The notes beneath the pieces were generated by a model. The model saw only the letters and a list, made by a program, of their open reading frames with translations. It searched no databases and had not been told where the DNA came from. A stretch of 64,000 nucleotides of DNA, from NCBI RefSeq assembly GCF_000021325.1, contig NC_011365.1, forward strand, positions 3,814,501 through 3,878,500, in the 5' to 3' direction. Both the position numbers and the translations under genes were made by a program. Shown here piece after piece: positions 42,549 through 53,419 of this stretch. Each line of letters begins with the position of its first letter. Position 1 is the first letter of the stretch. This stretch comes from Gluconacetobacter diazotrophicus PA1 5 (lineage in GTDB: Bacteria; Pseudomonadota; Alphaproteobacteria; Acetobacterales; Acetobacteraceae).

Positions 42549-44333
42549 ATGAGCGGTGACAAAACAGTGACGCGGGCCTGGACGCGGGCGCAGTCACGCC
42601 TTGGTCGCAGGCAGGCGGCGCCTGTCGTGGCCATCGGCATGCTGTCCGGGCTGGTTGCGGTGGGACAGGCGTGGTGCGTGGCATCCATCCTTGCCCATGG
42701 CCTGGTCGGAAAGGGCGGGACGGGCGCGGGCGTGCTGCTGGCCGCCCTGGCCGGGCTGGCGCTGCTGCGCGGCCTGCTGCTGGCCGGCGGCGACATCGCG
42801 GCGGCGCGGGCGGGCCGCCGCGCGCGGCGGCGGCTGCGTGACGAGGTCCTGGCGGCCATCCTGCGCGGGGGGCCGGCCCTCCTGCGCCGCCAGCACAGCG
42901 CGGAACTGACGGCGCTGGCCGTTGACCGTATCGAGGTACTGGACGGATTTTTCGCGCGCTGGATTCCGGCCTCCATCCTGTGGATCGCCGTGCCCGGGCT
43001 GATCGCGGTCCTGGCGGCGCTGGTCCAGCCGGGTTCGGCGGCGATCATGGCGGCATGCGGGCTGGCGGTCCCTGTCGGGCAGGCGCTGTTCGGCATCGGT
43101 GCGGCGGTGGCGTCGCGCAACCAGTTCCTGGCGATGACGCGGCTGCAGGCCCGGTTCCTGGACCGGGTGCGCGGGATCGCGACGATCGTCCTGCTGAACC
43201 GCACGGATGACGAGGCCCGGCGGCTGGCCGACGCCGCCGACGAACTGCGCCGCCGCACGATGAAGGTCCTGCGGGTCGCGTTCCTGTCCTCGGCCTCGAT
43301 CGACTGCGCGATGGTCGTGGCGCTGGTGCTGATCGCGCTGCGCAACGGCGCGGTCGTGCTGGCCCTGCATCAGGGGGCCGCCACCACGCCCGCGCTGGCC
43401 GACGCCACGCTGCGCGGATTGTTCGTCCTGCTGCTGGTGCCGGAATTCTTCGCGCCGCTGCGCGGGCTGGCCCTGGCCTATCAGGACCGGGCCCACGCCG
43501 CCGGGGCGGCGTCCGCGATGGGCGACCTGCCGGACGGTCCGGCACAGGCCGCCGGCCAGGCCCAGACGCCCCGTATTTCGTCGCAGGGCGTGTCCGTGCG
43601 CTTCCAGGACGTGACCTTCGCCTGGGACGCGGCGCGGGGGCCGGTGCTGAAGGGCCTGGATTTCACGGTGGCGGCGGGCGAGACCCTGGCGCTGGTCGGG
43701 CCTTCGGGATCGGGCAAGTCGACGATCATCGAGATGCTCCTGGGCTTCATCGTGCCGGACAGCGGCCGGGTGCTGGTCGGCGGCGCCGACATCACCGCGA
43801 TCGCGCCGTCCACCCTGTCGGGCCTGGTGTCGTGGATCGGGCAGAAGCCGGTCCTGTTCGCGGGAACGCTGCGCGAGAACATCCTGTTCGCGCGGCCGGA
43901 TGCTGATGACGCCACCCTGCGCGCCGCATTGCACGCGGCGTCGGTCGATGCCTTCCTGCCCGGCCTGCCGGACGGCCTGGATACCGTGATCGGCGAGGGC
44001 GGGTTCGGCCTGTCCGGCGGGCAGGCGCAGCGTGTGGCCATCGCCCGGGCCTATCTGAAGGACGCGCCGCTTCTGCTGCTGGACGAACCGACCGCCCATC
44101 TGGACCCGGCGACCGAGGCCGGCATTTTCGTCAGCCTGCAGAACCTGGCGCAGGGGCGGACGGTGATCCTGTCCAGCCATTCGGCAGCGGCGCGCGTGCT
44201 TGGCGGACCCTGCCTGGATCTCGGCCTGGACCTGGGCCGGGATCGAGGCCTGAACCAGGGCCGGAATCGCGACCCGGGGCCGGATCGCGGCGGCCCGGTT
44301 CCTGCCGTGGGGGGAAATGCCCATGTCGGATAG
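42549..44333 (+). CDS. cydD: Thiol reductant ABC exporter subunit CydD
   Basis: CydD with CydC exports cysteine/glutathione and is needed for cytochrome bd assembly. The 594-residue product has a six-helix ABC-transporter domain (about 25-310) with the CydD-type start (MLSGLVAVGQAWCVASILA). The ATPase domain has Walker A GPSGSGKST, signature LSGGQAQRVAIARA and Walker B LLLLDEPTAHLD. The last ~40 residues are an unusual Asp/Gly/Arg/Asn repeat. It overlaps cydC by a few bases. The cytochrome bd genes are not in this window. Confidence 0.93.
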   Translation: MSGDKTVTRAWTRAQSRLGRRQAAPVVAIGMLSGLVAVGQAWCVASILAHGLVGKGGTGAGVLLAALAGLALLRGLLLAGGDIAAARAGRRARRRLRDEVLAAILRGGPALLRRQHSAELTALAVDRIEVLDGFFARWIPASILWIAVPGLIAVLAALVQPGSAAIMAACGLAVPVGQALFGIGAAVASRNQFLAMTRLQARFLDRVRGIATIVLLNRTDDEARRLADAADELRRRTMKVLRVAFLSSASIDCAMVVALVLIALRNGAVVLALHQGAATTPALADATLRGLFVLLLVPEFFAPLRGLALAYQDRAHAAGAASAMGDLPDGPAQAAGQAQTPRISSQGVSVRFQDVTFAWDAARGPVLKGLDFTVAAGETLALVGPSGSGKSTIIEMLLGFIVPDSGRVLVGGADITAIAPSTLSGLVSWIGQKPVLFAGTLRENILFARPDADDATLRAALHAASVDAFLPGLPDGLDTVIGEGGFGLSGGQAQRVAIARAYLKDAPLLLLDEPTAHLDPATEAGIFVSLQNLAQGRTVILSSHSAAARVLGGPCLDLGLDLGRDRGLNQGRNRDPGPDRGGPVPAVGGNAHVG

Positions 44334-46029
44334 TCACGTGCCGGATACGCATCGGGCAGAACAGGATGGCGTGGCGCCGGTCCTGCGGATCATGGCGCTG
44401 TGGCACAGGCGGGCGCCACGGATGATCGCGGGCGGGGTGCTGTCCCTGCTGGCGCTGATGGCGGGCCTGATCCTGATGCGGGGGGCCGGCGCACGGCTGG
44501 CGGGGCTGGTATCGGGCCTTGTCGTGGTCGGTGTCGTGCTGCTGCGGGCGTCGGGTGTGGCGCGCGTCGTGCTGCGCTATGTCGAACGGCTGGTAACGCA
44601 TGACGCGATGTTCCGGGCACTGGCCGACATCCGGGTCTGGTTCTTTCGCCGCCTGGCGGGCGGCGCGGCCGCCGGCCTGGGGTTCCGGCGCGCCGGTGAC
44701 CTGCTGTCCCGCCTGGTGTCGGATGTCGAGGCGCTGGACGGGCTGTATCTGCGCATTCTCGTGCCCCTGGCCGGCGCGTGCCTGATCCTGCCGTTCCTGG
44801 TGCTGGCGGTGGCCCCGGTCGATCCAACGCTGGCCGCGATCGTGGGCGGGCTGTTCGTGGCCGGGGCCTTCCTGCTGCCGCTGGCGGCGGCGATGCTGGG
44901 GCGGCGCGAGGCCGCGCTGCTGACCCATCGCCTGGCCGGACTGCGCATCGGGGTGCTGGACCTGGTCACCGGTCTGCGGGAAATCCGCGCCTTCGGGGCG
45001 GAAGGGCGCGTACTGTCCCACGTCCGGGCGCGCGACGCGTCGCTGCTGGACGGACAGGCCCGGCAGGCGCGCCTGCTGGCGCTGCTGGGCGCCGTGTCCT
45101 ACCTGTGCGGGCAGGCCGCGATCCTGGCGGTGCTGGCCGCGGTCCTGGGGGTCGGCCTGGGGCCGATCCCGGCGGTGCGCGGGGTGGGTCTGCTGTTCCT
45201 GGTCGTGGCCGGGTTCGAGGGCGCGGGCGGCCTGACGCGCGCTGGTGCGCTGGCGGGCGGGATCAGCCGGGCGGCGGCGCGCATCGTCTCGGTGGGCGAT
45301 ACGGATGCCCCGTCCGCCCCCGTGGGCACGCTGCCCGCGCCGGCGGGTGCCGACATCCGCTTCGAACAGGTCGGCTTTCGCTGGCAGGCCAACAGGGGCC
45401 ATGCAGGCCGGGCTGCGGTGTTCGACGGGCTGACGCTGGACATTCCCGCCGGGTCGCGGGTTGCGATCCTGGGGCCGTCGGGCATCGGCAAATCGACGCT
45501 GGCGGCCCTGCTGCTGAAGGTGGCAAGCCCGGAGGCCGGGCGCATCCTGCTGGGCGGGCAGGACCTGGCGACGCTGGACAGCGTGTCGGTCCGGCAGCGG
45601 ATCGCGTGGCTGTCGCAGGCGACGCACCTGTTTGCCGATACGATCCGTGCCAACCTGCTGCTGGGAGGGCCCGACGCGACCGAGGCCGAATTGTGGACCG
45701 CCCTGGACCGTGCGCAGGTCGGCGACGTCGTGCGCGCCCTGCCGGAGGGGCTGGATTCCTGGCTGGGCGAAGGCGGGGCGTCGCTGTCGGGCGGGCAGGG
45801 GCGGCGGATCGCGCTGGCCCGCACCCTGCTGTCCGACGCGCCGATCCTGATCCTGGACGAACCGGCGACCGGCCTGGATGCCGAGACCGAGCGTGAGTTC
45901 CTGAAGACGCTGTATTCGGTAACGGCCGACCGCACGGTCATTCTGATCGCGCATCGGCTGGTGGGCGTGGAGCGACTGGACCGCGTCTGGCGCCTGTCGG
46001 ACGGAAAGGCCGTCGCGGTCGCCGTCTGA
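44317..46029 (+). CDS. cydC: Thiol reductant ABC exporter subunit CydC
   Basis: This is the second half-transporter of the CydDC exporter, 570 residues. Its membrane domain includes the CydC-like RVVLRYVERLVTHDAMFRALADIRVWFFRRLA. The nucleotide-binding domain has Walker A GPSGIGKST, signature LSGGQGRRIALAR and Walker B ILILDEPATGLD. The ATG at 44323 has a better ribosome-site spacing than 44317. The start lies inside the end of cydD, which supports coupled translation. Confidence 0.93.
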   Translation: MPMSDSHVPDTHRAEQDGVAPVLRIMALWHRRAPRMIAGGVLSLLALMAGLILMRGAGARLAGLVSGLVVVGVVLLRASGVARVVLRYVERLVTHDAMFRALADIRVWFFRRLAGGAAAGLGFRRAGDLLSRLVSDVEALDGLYLRILVPLAGACLILPFLVLAVAPVDPTLAAIVGGLFVAGAFLLPLAAAMLGRREAALLTHRLAGLRIGVLDLVTGLREIRAFGAEGRVLSHVRARDASLLDGQARQARLLALLGAVSYLCGQAAILAVLAAVLGVGLGPIPAVRGVGLLFLVVAGFEGAGGLTRAGALAGGISRAAARIVSVGDTDAPSAPVGTLPAPAGADIRFEQVGFRWQANRGHAGRAAVFDGLTLDIPAGSRVAILGPSGIGKSTLAALLLKVASPEAGRILLGGQDLATLDSVSVRQRIAWLSQATHLFADTIRANLLLGGPDATEAELWTALDRAQVGDVVRALPEGLDSWLGEGGASLSGGQGRRIALARTLLSDAPILILDEPATGLDAETEREFLKTLYSVTADRTVILIAHRLVGVERLDRVWRLSDGKAVAVAV

Positions 46030-46169
46030 ACGCGGCGGATTGGCGGAACCTGAACGGTTGACGGGGGGCGAGCCAGCGGGCACCAAGGTATCCCGTATTA
46101 TGTCGCTGACTTTCCCGCATGGTTGGCGGCCGATTCATCCATCAGCCGAAATCATAGGGGGGTCTGCCG

Positions 46170-46544
46170 ATGCGTCGCCTGTCACTGGTCGTGGGTCTTT
46201 GTCTGCTGGCGGGGTGCGCCAGCCAGCCGTCGCGAAAATACGTCGTCTTCTTCACCCGCGATTCCGTCAAGCTGGAAGATCCGGCCCTGTGGGTCGTGAC
46301 GCATGCCGCGCAGCAGGCCGCGCGGGACCCGCAATCGGTCATCACGGTCGAAGGCTATGCCGCGGCCCATGGCGATCTGTCGGCCGATGCGCTGCTGGCC
46401 GTCGACCGGGCGAAGAAGGTTGCGAGCCAGCTTGTCGCCGACGGCGTGGCTGCCGGGCGCATCCGCCAGATGCCTCGTGCGCCGTCCAACGAGGACGGTG
46501 CGGTGGGCTCGCGCCGGGTCGAGATCGAGATCGGCGCGTCCTGA
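46170..46544 (+). CDS. OmpA-like lipoprotein
   Basis: This 124-residue lipoprotein has a signal and lipobox ending LLAGC (Cys16), followed by an OmpA/MotB-like peptidoglycan-binding region: FFTRDSVKLEDPA, VITVEGYAAAHGD, and the arginine-bearing SRRVEIEI end strand. It is shorter than most Pal proteins. It probably anchors outer membrane to peptidoglycan. It precedes recQ on the same strand with 19 bases between them. Confidence 0.82.
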   Translation: MRRLSLVVGLCLLAGCASQPSRKYVVFFTRDSVKLEDPALWVVTHAAQQAARDPQSVITVEGYAAAHGDLSADALLAVDRAKKVASQLVADGVAAGRIRQMPRAPSNEDGAVGSRRVEIEIGAS

Positions 46545-46563
46545 CGCGCGGGGCGGCCGGATC

Positions 46564-48432
46564 ATGGACATGACGGATCACTATCCGGGTGACACGCTTC
46601 AGGCGGAACCGCCGGGCGACGCGCCACGGGCGATCCTGTCACGCGTGTTCGGCTTCCCCGACTTCCGGGGCCTGCAGGAACAGGCGGTCGGCGAGGTCAT
46701 GGCCGGGCGCGACTGCCTGGTCCTGATGCCGACCGGCGGCGGCAAGAGCATCTGCTACCAGGTGCCGGCCCTCAGCCGCCCCGGCACCGGCCTGGTGATT
46801 TCACCGCTGATCGCGCTGATGGACGACCAGGTCGCGGCGTTGCGGCAGGTCGGCGTCAATGCCGGCGCGCTGCATTCGGAACTGGAGCCCGAGGACGCGG
46901 CGCGGATTCGCGCCGACCTGGTCGCGGGCCGGCTGGATATCCTCTATGTCTCGCCCGAGCGCCTGCTGTCGCCGGGGATGCTGGACCGGCTGTCGCGGCT
47001 GACCCTGTCGGTGATCGCGATCGACGAGGCGCACTGCATTTCGGCGTGGGGGCATGAATTCCGGCCGGAATACCGGGCGCTGGCGCGCCTGCCGGAACAT
47101 TTCCCCGGTGTGCCGCGTATCGCGCTGACCGCGACCGCCGACCCCCGTACCCAGGCCGATATCCTCGACGCCCTGGCGATGCCGGATGCCCGCGTGCTGC
47201 GCGCCAGCTTCCACCGGCCCAACCTGGACATCGCCGTCCGGCCCAAGATTTCGGAAATGCGCCAGGTGCTGGACGTGCTGGGCCGCCACGCCGGCGAGGC
47301 CGCGATCGTCTATTGCGGCAGCCGCAACAAGACCGAACGCGTCGCCCGATCCTTGCGCGAGCGGGACTGGCCCGCCCTGCCGTTCCATGCCGGCCTGTCG
47401 CCGATCGAAAAGCGGGCGGCGCTGGCGCGGTTCCGCTCCGGCGAGCCGGTGGTGATCGTGGCGACCATCGCCTTCGGCATGGGGATCGACCGGCCGGACG
47501 TGCGCACGGTGGTGCATCTGGACATGCCGTCCTCGCCCGAGGCGTACTACCAGCAGATCGGCCGCGCCGGGCGCGACGGCGAGAAATCCGAGACCGTCCT
47601 GCTGTATGGCGGCGACGACATTGCCCGGGCGCGGCACTGGCTGGACCAGTCCAGCGCGCCCGAGGCCCAGAAGCGGATCATGAGCGCGCGGCTGGAGGCG
47701 ATGATCGCCCTGACCGAGACCACGGGCTGCCGCACCCAGGCGCTGCTGGCCTGTTTCGGTGAGACGCTGGCCACGGCGTGCGGGCATTGCGACAATTGCC
47801 GCAATCCCGTCGCCTCGTTCGACGGCACGGTGGACGCGCAGAAGGTCCTGTCCACGATCTATCGCATCGGCCAGAAATTCGGCGCCGTGCATGTGGCCTC
47901 GATCCTGCGGGGCAAGACCAGCGACATGGCGGGGCGCTGGGGCCATGACCGGTTGAGCGTGTTCGGCATCGGCAAGGACAAGCCGGAACAGTTCTGGCGC
48001 GGCGTCATCCGGCAGTTGATCGCCCGTGGGATCGTGCAGGTTTCCGGTGAATATAACGCCCTGGCGTTGAACGAGGCCACCGCCCGTCCCATCCTGCGAG
48101 GGGAGGAAAAGCTGATGCTCCGCGTCGACCCCACCGACGATCTGCGGGCTGCCGGGACCCGGAGCAACCGGGCGGCCGGCGGCGACCGGGCGGCCGTGTC
48201 GCTGCCGCCCGAAGCCGAGGGACCGTTCGCCGCCCTGCGCGCCTGGCGCCTGGGCGAGGCGCGCGAACAGGAAATTCCGCCCTACGTGATCTTCCATGAC
48301 GCGGTGCTGCACGACATCGCGGTGGAACGGCCGGCAACGCTGGACGCGCTGGCGCGGATCAAGGGCGTGGGGGCATCCAAGCTGGATCGCTATGGCGCGG
48401 CGGTGCTCCAGGTCCTGGCCGGGGCGGACTAG
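46564..48432 (+). CDS. recQ: ATP-dependent DNA helicase RecQ
   Basis: This 3'-5' helicase acts in recombination and repair. The 622-residue product begins FGFPDFRGLQEQAVGEVMAG with Walker A MPTGGGKSICYQ. The DEAH box is IAIDEAHCISAWGH, followed by motif VI QIGRAGRDG and the zinc site (four Cys in CFGETLATACGHCDNC). The winged-helix and HRDC domains (ending VLQVLAG) are present. ATG 46564 gives the canonical start; the larger open frame upstream overlaps the previous gene. Confidence 0.96.
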   Translation: MDMTDHYPGDTLQAEPPGDAPRAILSRVFGFPDFRGLQEQAVGEVMAGRDCLVLMPTGGGKSICYQVPALSRPGTGLVISPLIALMDDQVAALRQVGVNAGALHSELEPEDAARIRADLVAGRLDILYVSPERLLSPGMLDRLSRLTLSVIAIDEAHCISAWGHEFRPEYRALARLPEHFPGVPRIALTATADPRTQADILDALAMPDARVLRASFHRPNLDIAVRPKISEMRQVLDVLGRHAGEAAIVYCGSRNKTERVARSLRERDWPALPFHAGLSPIEKRAALARFRSGEPVVIVATIAFGMGIDRPDVRTVVHLDMPSSPEAYYQQIGRAGRDGEKSETVLLYGGDDIARARHWLDQSSAPEAQKRIMSARLEAMIALTETTGCRTQALLACFGETLATACGHCDNCRNPVASFDGTVDAQKVLSTIYRIGQKFGAVHVASILRGKTSDMAGRWGHDRLSVFGIGKDKPEQFWRGVIRQLIARGIVQVSGEYNALALNEATARPILRGEEKLMLRVDPTDDLRAAGTRSNRAAGGDRAAVSLPPEAEGPFAALRAWRLGEAREQEIPPYVIFHDAVLHDIAVERPATLDALARIKGVGASKLDRYGAAVLQVLAGAD

Positions 48433-48436
48433 GGCG

Positions 48437-49210
48437 ATGGCCGGCGTCCCGACCGAGGAACGGCACCGCGAAATCCTGTCCCTGGTGCGGACGCGGGGCT
48501 ATGTCTCGAACGAGGACCTGGCCCAGCGGCTGCGCGTGGCCGTCCAGACCATCCGGCGCGATGTCAACCACCTGGCCGGATGCGGGCTGCTGACGCGCCA
48601 TCACGGCGGCGCGGGCCTGGTCTCGTCGATCGAAAACATCGCCTATGCGGAACGGCAGATCCTCAACCGCCGGGAAAAGGAAGCGATCGGCCAGGTGGCG
48701 GCGCGGGAAATTCCCGACAATTCCTCGCTGTTCATCAATATCGGCACGACGACCGAGGCGTTCGCGCGGGCGCTGCGCCACCACCGGGCGCTGCGGATCA
48801 TCACCAACAACCTGCATGTGGCGTCCACCCTGGCGCCGCAATCCGATTTCCGCGTCGTGATCGCCGGCGGGACGGTGCGCTCGCATGACGGCGGCATCAC
48901 GGGGCCCACCGCGACCGCGCTGATCGACCAGTATCGCGCCGATTTCGGCGTGATCGGCATCAGCGGGATCGAAGAGGATGGCACGCTGCTGGATTTCGAC
49001 CTGGACGAGATCGACCTGGCGCAGGCCATCATGCGCAACGCCCGCACGATTTTCCTGCTGGCCGACCATACCAAGTTCGGGCGCCGGCCGATGGGGCGGG
49101 TGGGCCACCTGTCGGACGTGCAGGCGCTGTTCACCGACCGCGCGCCGCCCCCGGCGGTGCGCGCGATCCTGGACGCGCATCGGGTCGCCCTGCATATCGC
49201 CGAGTCCTGA
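48437..49210 (+). CDS. glpR: DeoR-family repressor of glycerol metabolism GlpR
   Basis: GlpR represses glp genes and is released by glycerol 3-phosphate. The 257-residue product has a DeoR-type HTH (RHREILSLVRTRGYVSNEDLAQRL, then VQTIRRDVNHL) and a sugar-phosphate-binding domain (NIGTTTEAFARAL, TNNLHV, VIAGGTVRS, and LLADHTKFGR). Its position just upstream of glpD-glpF-glpK supports the assignment. It starts 4 bases after the recQ stop, so it may be cotranscribed with recQ. A GlpR-type operator lies 110 bp downstream, before glpD. Confidence 0.93.
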   Translation: MAGVPTEERHREILSLVRTRGYVSNEDLAQRLRVAVQTIRRDVNHLAGCGLLTRHHGGAGLVSSIENIAYAERQILNRREKEAIGQVAAREIPDNSSLFINIGTTTEAFARALRHHRALRIITNNLHVASTLAPQSDFRVVIAGGTVRSHDGGITGPTATALIDQYRADFGVIGISGIEEDGTLLDFDLDEIDLAQAIMRNARTIFLLADHTKFGRRPMGRVGHLSDVQALFTDRAPPPAVRAILDAHRVALHIAES

Positions 49211-49213
49211 GCG

Positions 49214-49361
49214 AAAACCCTCGTTCCAAAACGAACATTTCTGCTGCTGCCTGCCGCTGAAACTGCGCAAATTGTCACAAAAACGTGCCTTGTCCCGCTA
49301 TGAGAGAGGCTTGAAGACCCCTACGATGTTCGTTTACGAACATCGTAGGGAGGAAACGAGC
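49214..49361 (+). promoter_or_regulatory. glpD operon control region with GlpR-type operators
   Basis: A perfect palindrome at 49319-49350 has 15-bp arms (CCCTACGATGTTCGT / ACGAACATCGTAGGG) around TT. Its core TGTTCGTTTACGAACA matches the TTCG-CGAA form of GlpR/DeoR-family operators. It overlaps the glpD ribosome site (GGGAGG). A weaker second copy (CGTTCCAAAACGAACA, 49222-49237) lies about 100 bp upstream, near where the promoter should be. Repression by GlpR at one or both is the expected reading. Confidence 0.82.
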
Positions 49362-50966
49362 ATGCTGTCCGAAGCATCGAACGGGGGCGAACCGGCGCGG
49401 CCCCCTTATGACCTGCTGATCGTGGGGGGTGGCATCAACGGTGCCGGGATCGCGCGGGATGCCGTGGGACGGGGCGCGTCGGTGCTGCTGGTGGAACAGC
49501 ACGACCTGGCCAGCCATACCTCGTCGGCCAGCACCAAGCTGATCCATGGCGGCCTGCGCTATCTGGAATATTACGAATTCCGCCTGGTGCGCGAAGCGCT
49601 GATCGAGCGCGAGCGGCTGCTGCGCATCGCGCCGCACATCATCTGGCCGCTGTCGTTCGTGCTGCCGCATTCGCGGCTGGTGCGGCCGGCGTGGATGCTG
49701 CGGCTGGGCCTGTTCCTCTACGACCATCTGGGGGGCAGGATGACCCTGCCGCGCTCGCGCGGCGTGCGGCTGGACCGCGATCCGCTGGGGGTGCCGTTGC
49801 AGCCGGCCTTCAAGCGGGGATTCGTCTATTCCGACGGCTGGGTGCAGGACAGCCGGCTGGTGGTGCTGAACGCGATGGATGCCCGGACGCGCGGCGCGGA
49901 CATCCGCACCCGCACCACGCTGGTCGATGCCCGGCGCGTGGACGGTTTGTGGCAGGCCACGCTGGCCGATGCGGCGGGCGGGACCCGCACGGTCCGGGCA
50001 CGGGCCCTGGTCAACGCTGCCGGGCCCTGGGTGGGCAGCATGCTGCGCGACCGGCTGGGCATCGCCACCACGAAGCAGGTGCGGCTGGTCAAGGGCAGCC
50101 ATATCGTGGTGCCGCGCCAGTTCGAAGGCGAACAGGCCTATATCTTCCAGAATCCCGACAAGCGGATCGTCTTCGCCATTCCCTACGAACGGCAGTTCAC
50201 CCTGATCGGCACCACCGACCTGCCGTGGACCACCGATCCGGGACAGGTCGAGATCTCCGCCGATGAAATTCGCTATCTGTGCGACAGTGTGAACCGCTAT
50301 CTGCGCAGCCCGGTCTCGCCCGCCGATGTCGTGTGGTCCTATGCCGGCGTGCGGCCGCTCTATGACGACGCGGCGCGGAACGCATCGGCGGTAACGCGCG
50401 ATTATGTGCTGGACGTCGATGTGGCCGCCGGGGCGCACCCTGCCGACGCGGCGCCGCTGCTGTCGATCTTCGGCGGCAAGATCACGACCTATCGCCGGCT
50501 GGCCGAACATGCGCTGGAAAAGCTGGCGCCGTTCCTGCCGGTCCTGAAGGGCAACGGATGGACCGCCGAGCGCGCCCTGCCGGGCGGTGACCTGGGCCCG
50601 GGCGGGTTCGATTCCGCCCTGGCGCGGCTGCGCAAGGACGCGCCCTTCCTGTCGGCCGAGGAGTCCTGGCGGCTGGTCCGCGATTACGGATCGCGGGCCT
50701 GGACCATCATCGGCGATGCGCGCGGCCCGGCGGACCTGGGCGAATCGTTCGGCGGCGGCCTGACGGCGCGCGAGGTCGATTACCTTGTCCGCCAGGAATG
50801 GGCGGTGACGGCCGAGGACATCCTCTGGCGTCGCTCCCGCCTCGGGCTGCATGTCACGGACGAGGATGTCGCGCGCCTGGACCGCTACCTGCGCGACCGG
50901 CAGCGGGACGCCGCCCCCGAAGACAGACGCGAACCATGCCCGGCCCGGGTCGCCCTGGCCGGCTGA
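49362..50966 (+). CDS. glpD: Aerobic glycerol-3-phosphate dehydrogenase
   Basis: This membrane-associated FAD enzyme oxidises glycerol 3-phosphate to dihydroxyacetone phosphate and passes electrons to ubiquinone. The 534-residue product has the FAD motif VGGGINGAGIARDA and the family blocks SSASTKLIHGGLRYLEYYEFRLV, GTTDLPW, GVRPLYDD and GGKITTYRRLAEHALEKL. The C-terminal domain (EYVRQEWAVT-like, here VRQEWAVTAEDILWRRSRLGL) fits. ATG 49362 was chosen; longer upstream frames run through the operator. It is first of glpD-glpF-glpK. Confidence 0.96.
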   Translation: MLSEASNGGEPARPPYDLLIVGGGINGAGIARDAVGRGASVLLVEQHDLASHTSSASTKLIHGGLRYLEYYEFRLVREALIERERLLRIAPHIIWPLSFVLPHSRLVRPAWMLRLGLFLYDHLGGRMTLPRSRGVRLDRDPLGVPLQPAFKRGFVYSDGWVQDSRLVVLNAMDARTRGADIRTRTTLVDARRVDGLWQATLADAAGGTRTVRARALVNAAGPWVGSMLRDRLGIATTKQVRLVKGSHIVVPRQFEGEQAYIFQNPDKRIVFAIPYERQFTLIGTTDLPWTTDPGQVEISADEIRYLCDSVNRYLRSPVSPADVVWSYAGVRPLYDDAARNASAVTRDYVLDVDVAAGAHPADAAPLLSIFGGKITTYRRLAEHALEKLAPFLPVLKGNGWTAERALPGGDLGPGGFDSALARLRKDAPFLSAEESWRLVRDYGSRAWTIIGDARGPADLGESFGGGLTAREVDYLVRQEWAVTAEDILWRRSRLGLHVTDEDVARLDRYLRDRQRDAAPEDRREPCPARVALAG

Positions 50967-51029
50967 CCGCGCCGGCCGAATACCGAAAACCACACATTTC
51001 CCCAACAAGAAACCGAAAAGAAGTGGGAC

Positions 51030-51878
51030 ATGTTCAGGAACAGACAATTCATCGGGGAGCTGATCTCCGAATTCGTCGCGGTCTTCATCATCATCGTGAT
51101 CGGTGATTCCGTGGCGGCGATGTACACGCTCTATGACCCCAGCCCGTACAAGACGGCCTATTGGGGGGTCTGCATCGTCTGGGGGCTGGGGGTCACGATC
51201 GCGATCTACGTCACCGGCGCGGTGTCGGGCACGCACGCCAACCCGGCCGTCACGCTGGCGTTGGCGCTCTATCGGGGCTTTCCCTGGCGCAAGGTCCTGC
51301 CGTACAGCGCCGTCCAGGTGCTGGGCGGGATGGCGGGGGCGGCGATCGTCTACGTGCTGTATGCGCCGGTGATCGATCACTTCAACCAGTTGCATCACCT
51401 GGACCGGCTGCATGACGGCGGGGCCGCCGGGGTGTTCTTCACCCATCCCGGGGATTTCGTGACGCCGCTTCACGCCCTGGTGGACGAGGCCATCCTGACC
51501 GCGATCCTGCTGTTCGGCATCTTCGCGGTGACGTGCGAATATAATATCCAGGCGCCGCAGGCGAATTCCGGCGCGCTGATCATCGGCCTGCTGGTGGCGG
51601 CGCTGGGCGGGTCCGCGGGATATCTGGAGGCGTGGGCCCTGAACCCGGCGCGCGACCTGGGGCCGCGCCTGTTCTGCTTCCTGGCCGGGTGGGGGCCGTC
51701 CGCCCTGCCGTCGCCCGGCGTATTCTGGTGGGTGCCGATCATGGGGCCGCTGCTGGGCGGCGTGGTCGGGGCAGGGGCGTACCAGATGCTGATCCGGCCC
51801 TACATGCCGCGCCGGCAGCCGCCGGTTCTGGTCGAGACCCTGCCCGCATCCGATGCCGCGATCCGGCGGTCGTCGTGA
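51030..51878 (+). CDS. glpF: Glycerol facilitator / aquaglyceroporin GlpF
   Basis: This MIP-family channel admits glycerol. The 282-residue product has six hydrophobic segments and both NPA boxes: GTHANPAVTLALAL and ALNPARDLGPRLF. The Asp after the second box (NPARD) is the glycerol-channel type rather than strict water channel. Between segments 3 and 4 a ~35-residue extracellular insertion rich in His (DHFNQLHHLDRLHDG) is present. It lies between glpD and glpK. Confidence 0.95.
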   Translation: MFRNRQFIGELISEFVAVFIIIVIGDSVAAMYTLYDPSPYKTAYWGVCIVWGLGVTIAIYVTGAVSGTHANPAVTLALALYRGFPWRKVLPYSAVQVLGGMAGAAIVYVLYAPVIDHFNQLHHLDRLHDGGAAGVFFTHPGDFVTPLHALVDEAILTAILLFGIFAVTCEYNIQAPQANSGALIIGLLVAALGGSAGYLEAWALNPARDLGPRLFCFLAGWGPSALPSPGVFWWVPIMGPLLGGVVGAGAYQMLIRPYMPRRQPPVLVETLPASDAAIRRSS

Positions 51879-51909
51879 CGGTCATTCCAAGTCGGGAGAC
51901 AAGAAAATC

Positions 51910-53409
<1,500 letters not shown>

Positions 53410-53419
53410 ACGGTCGAGT

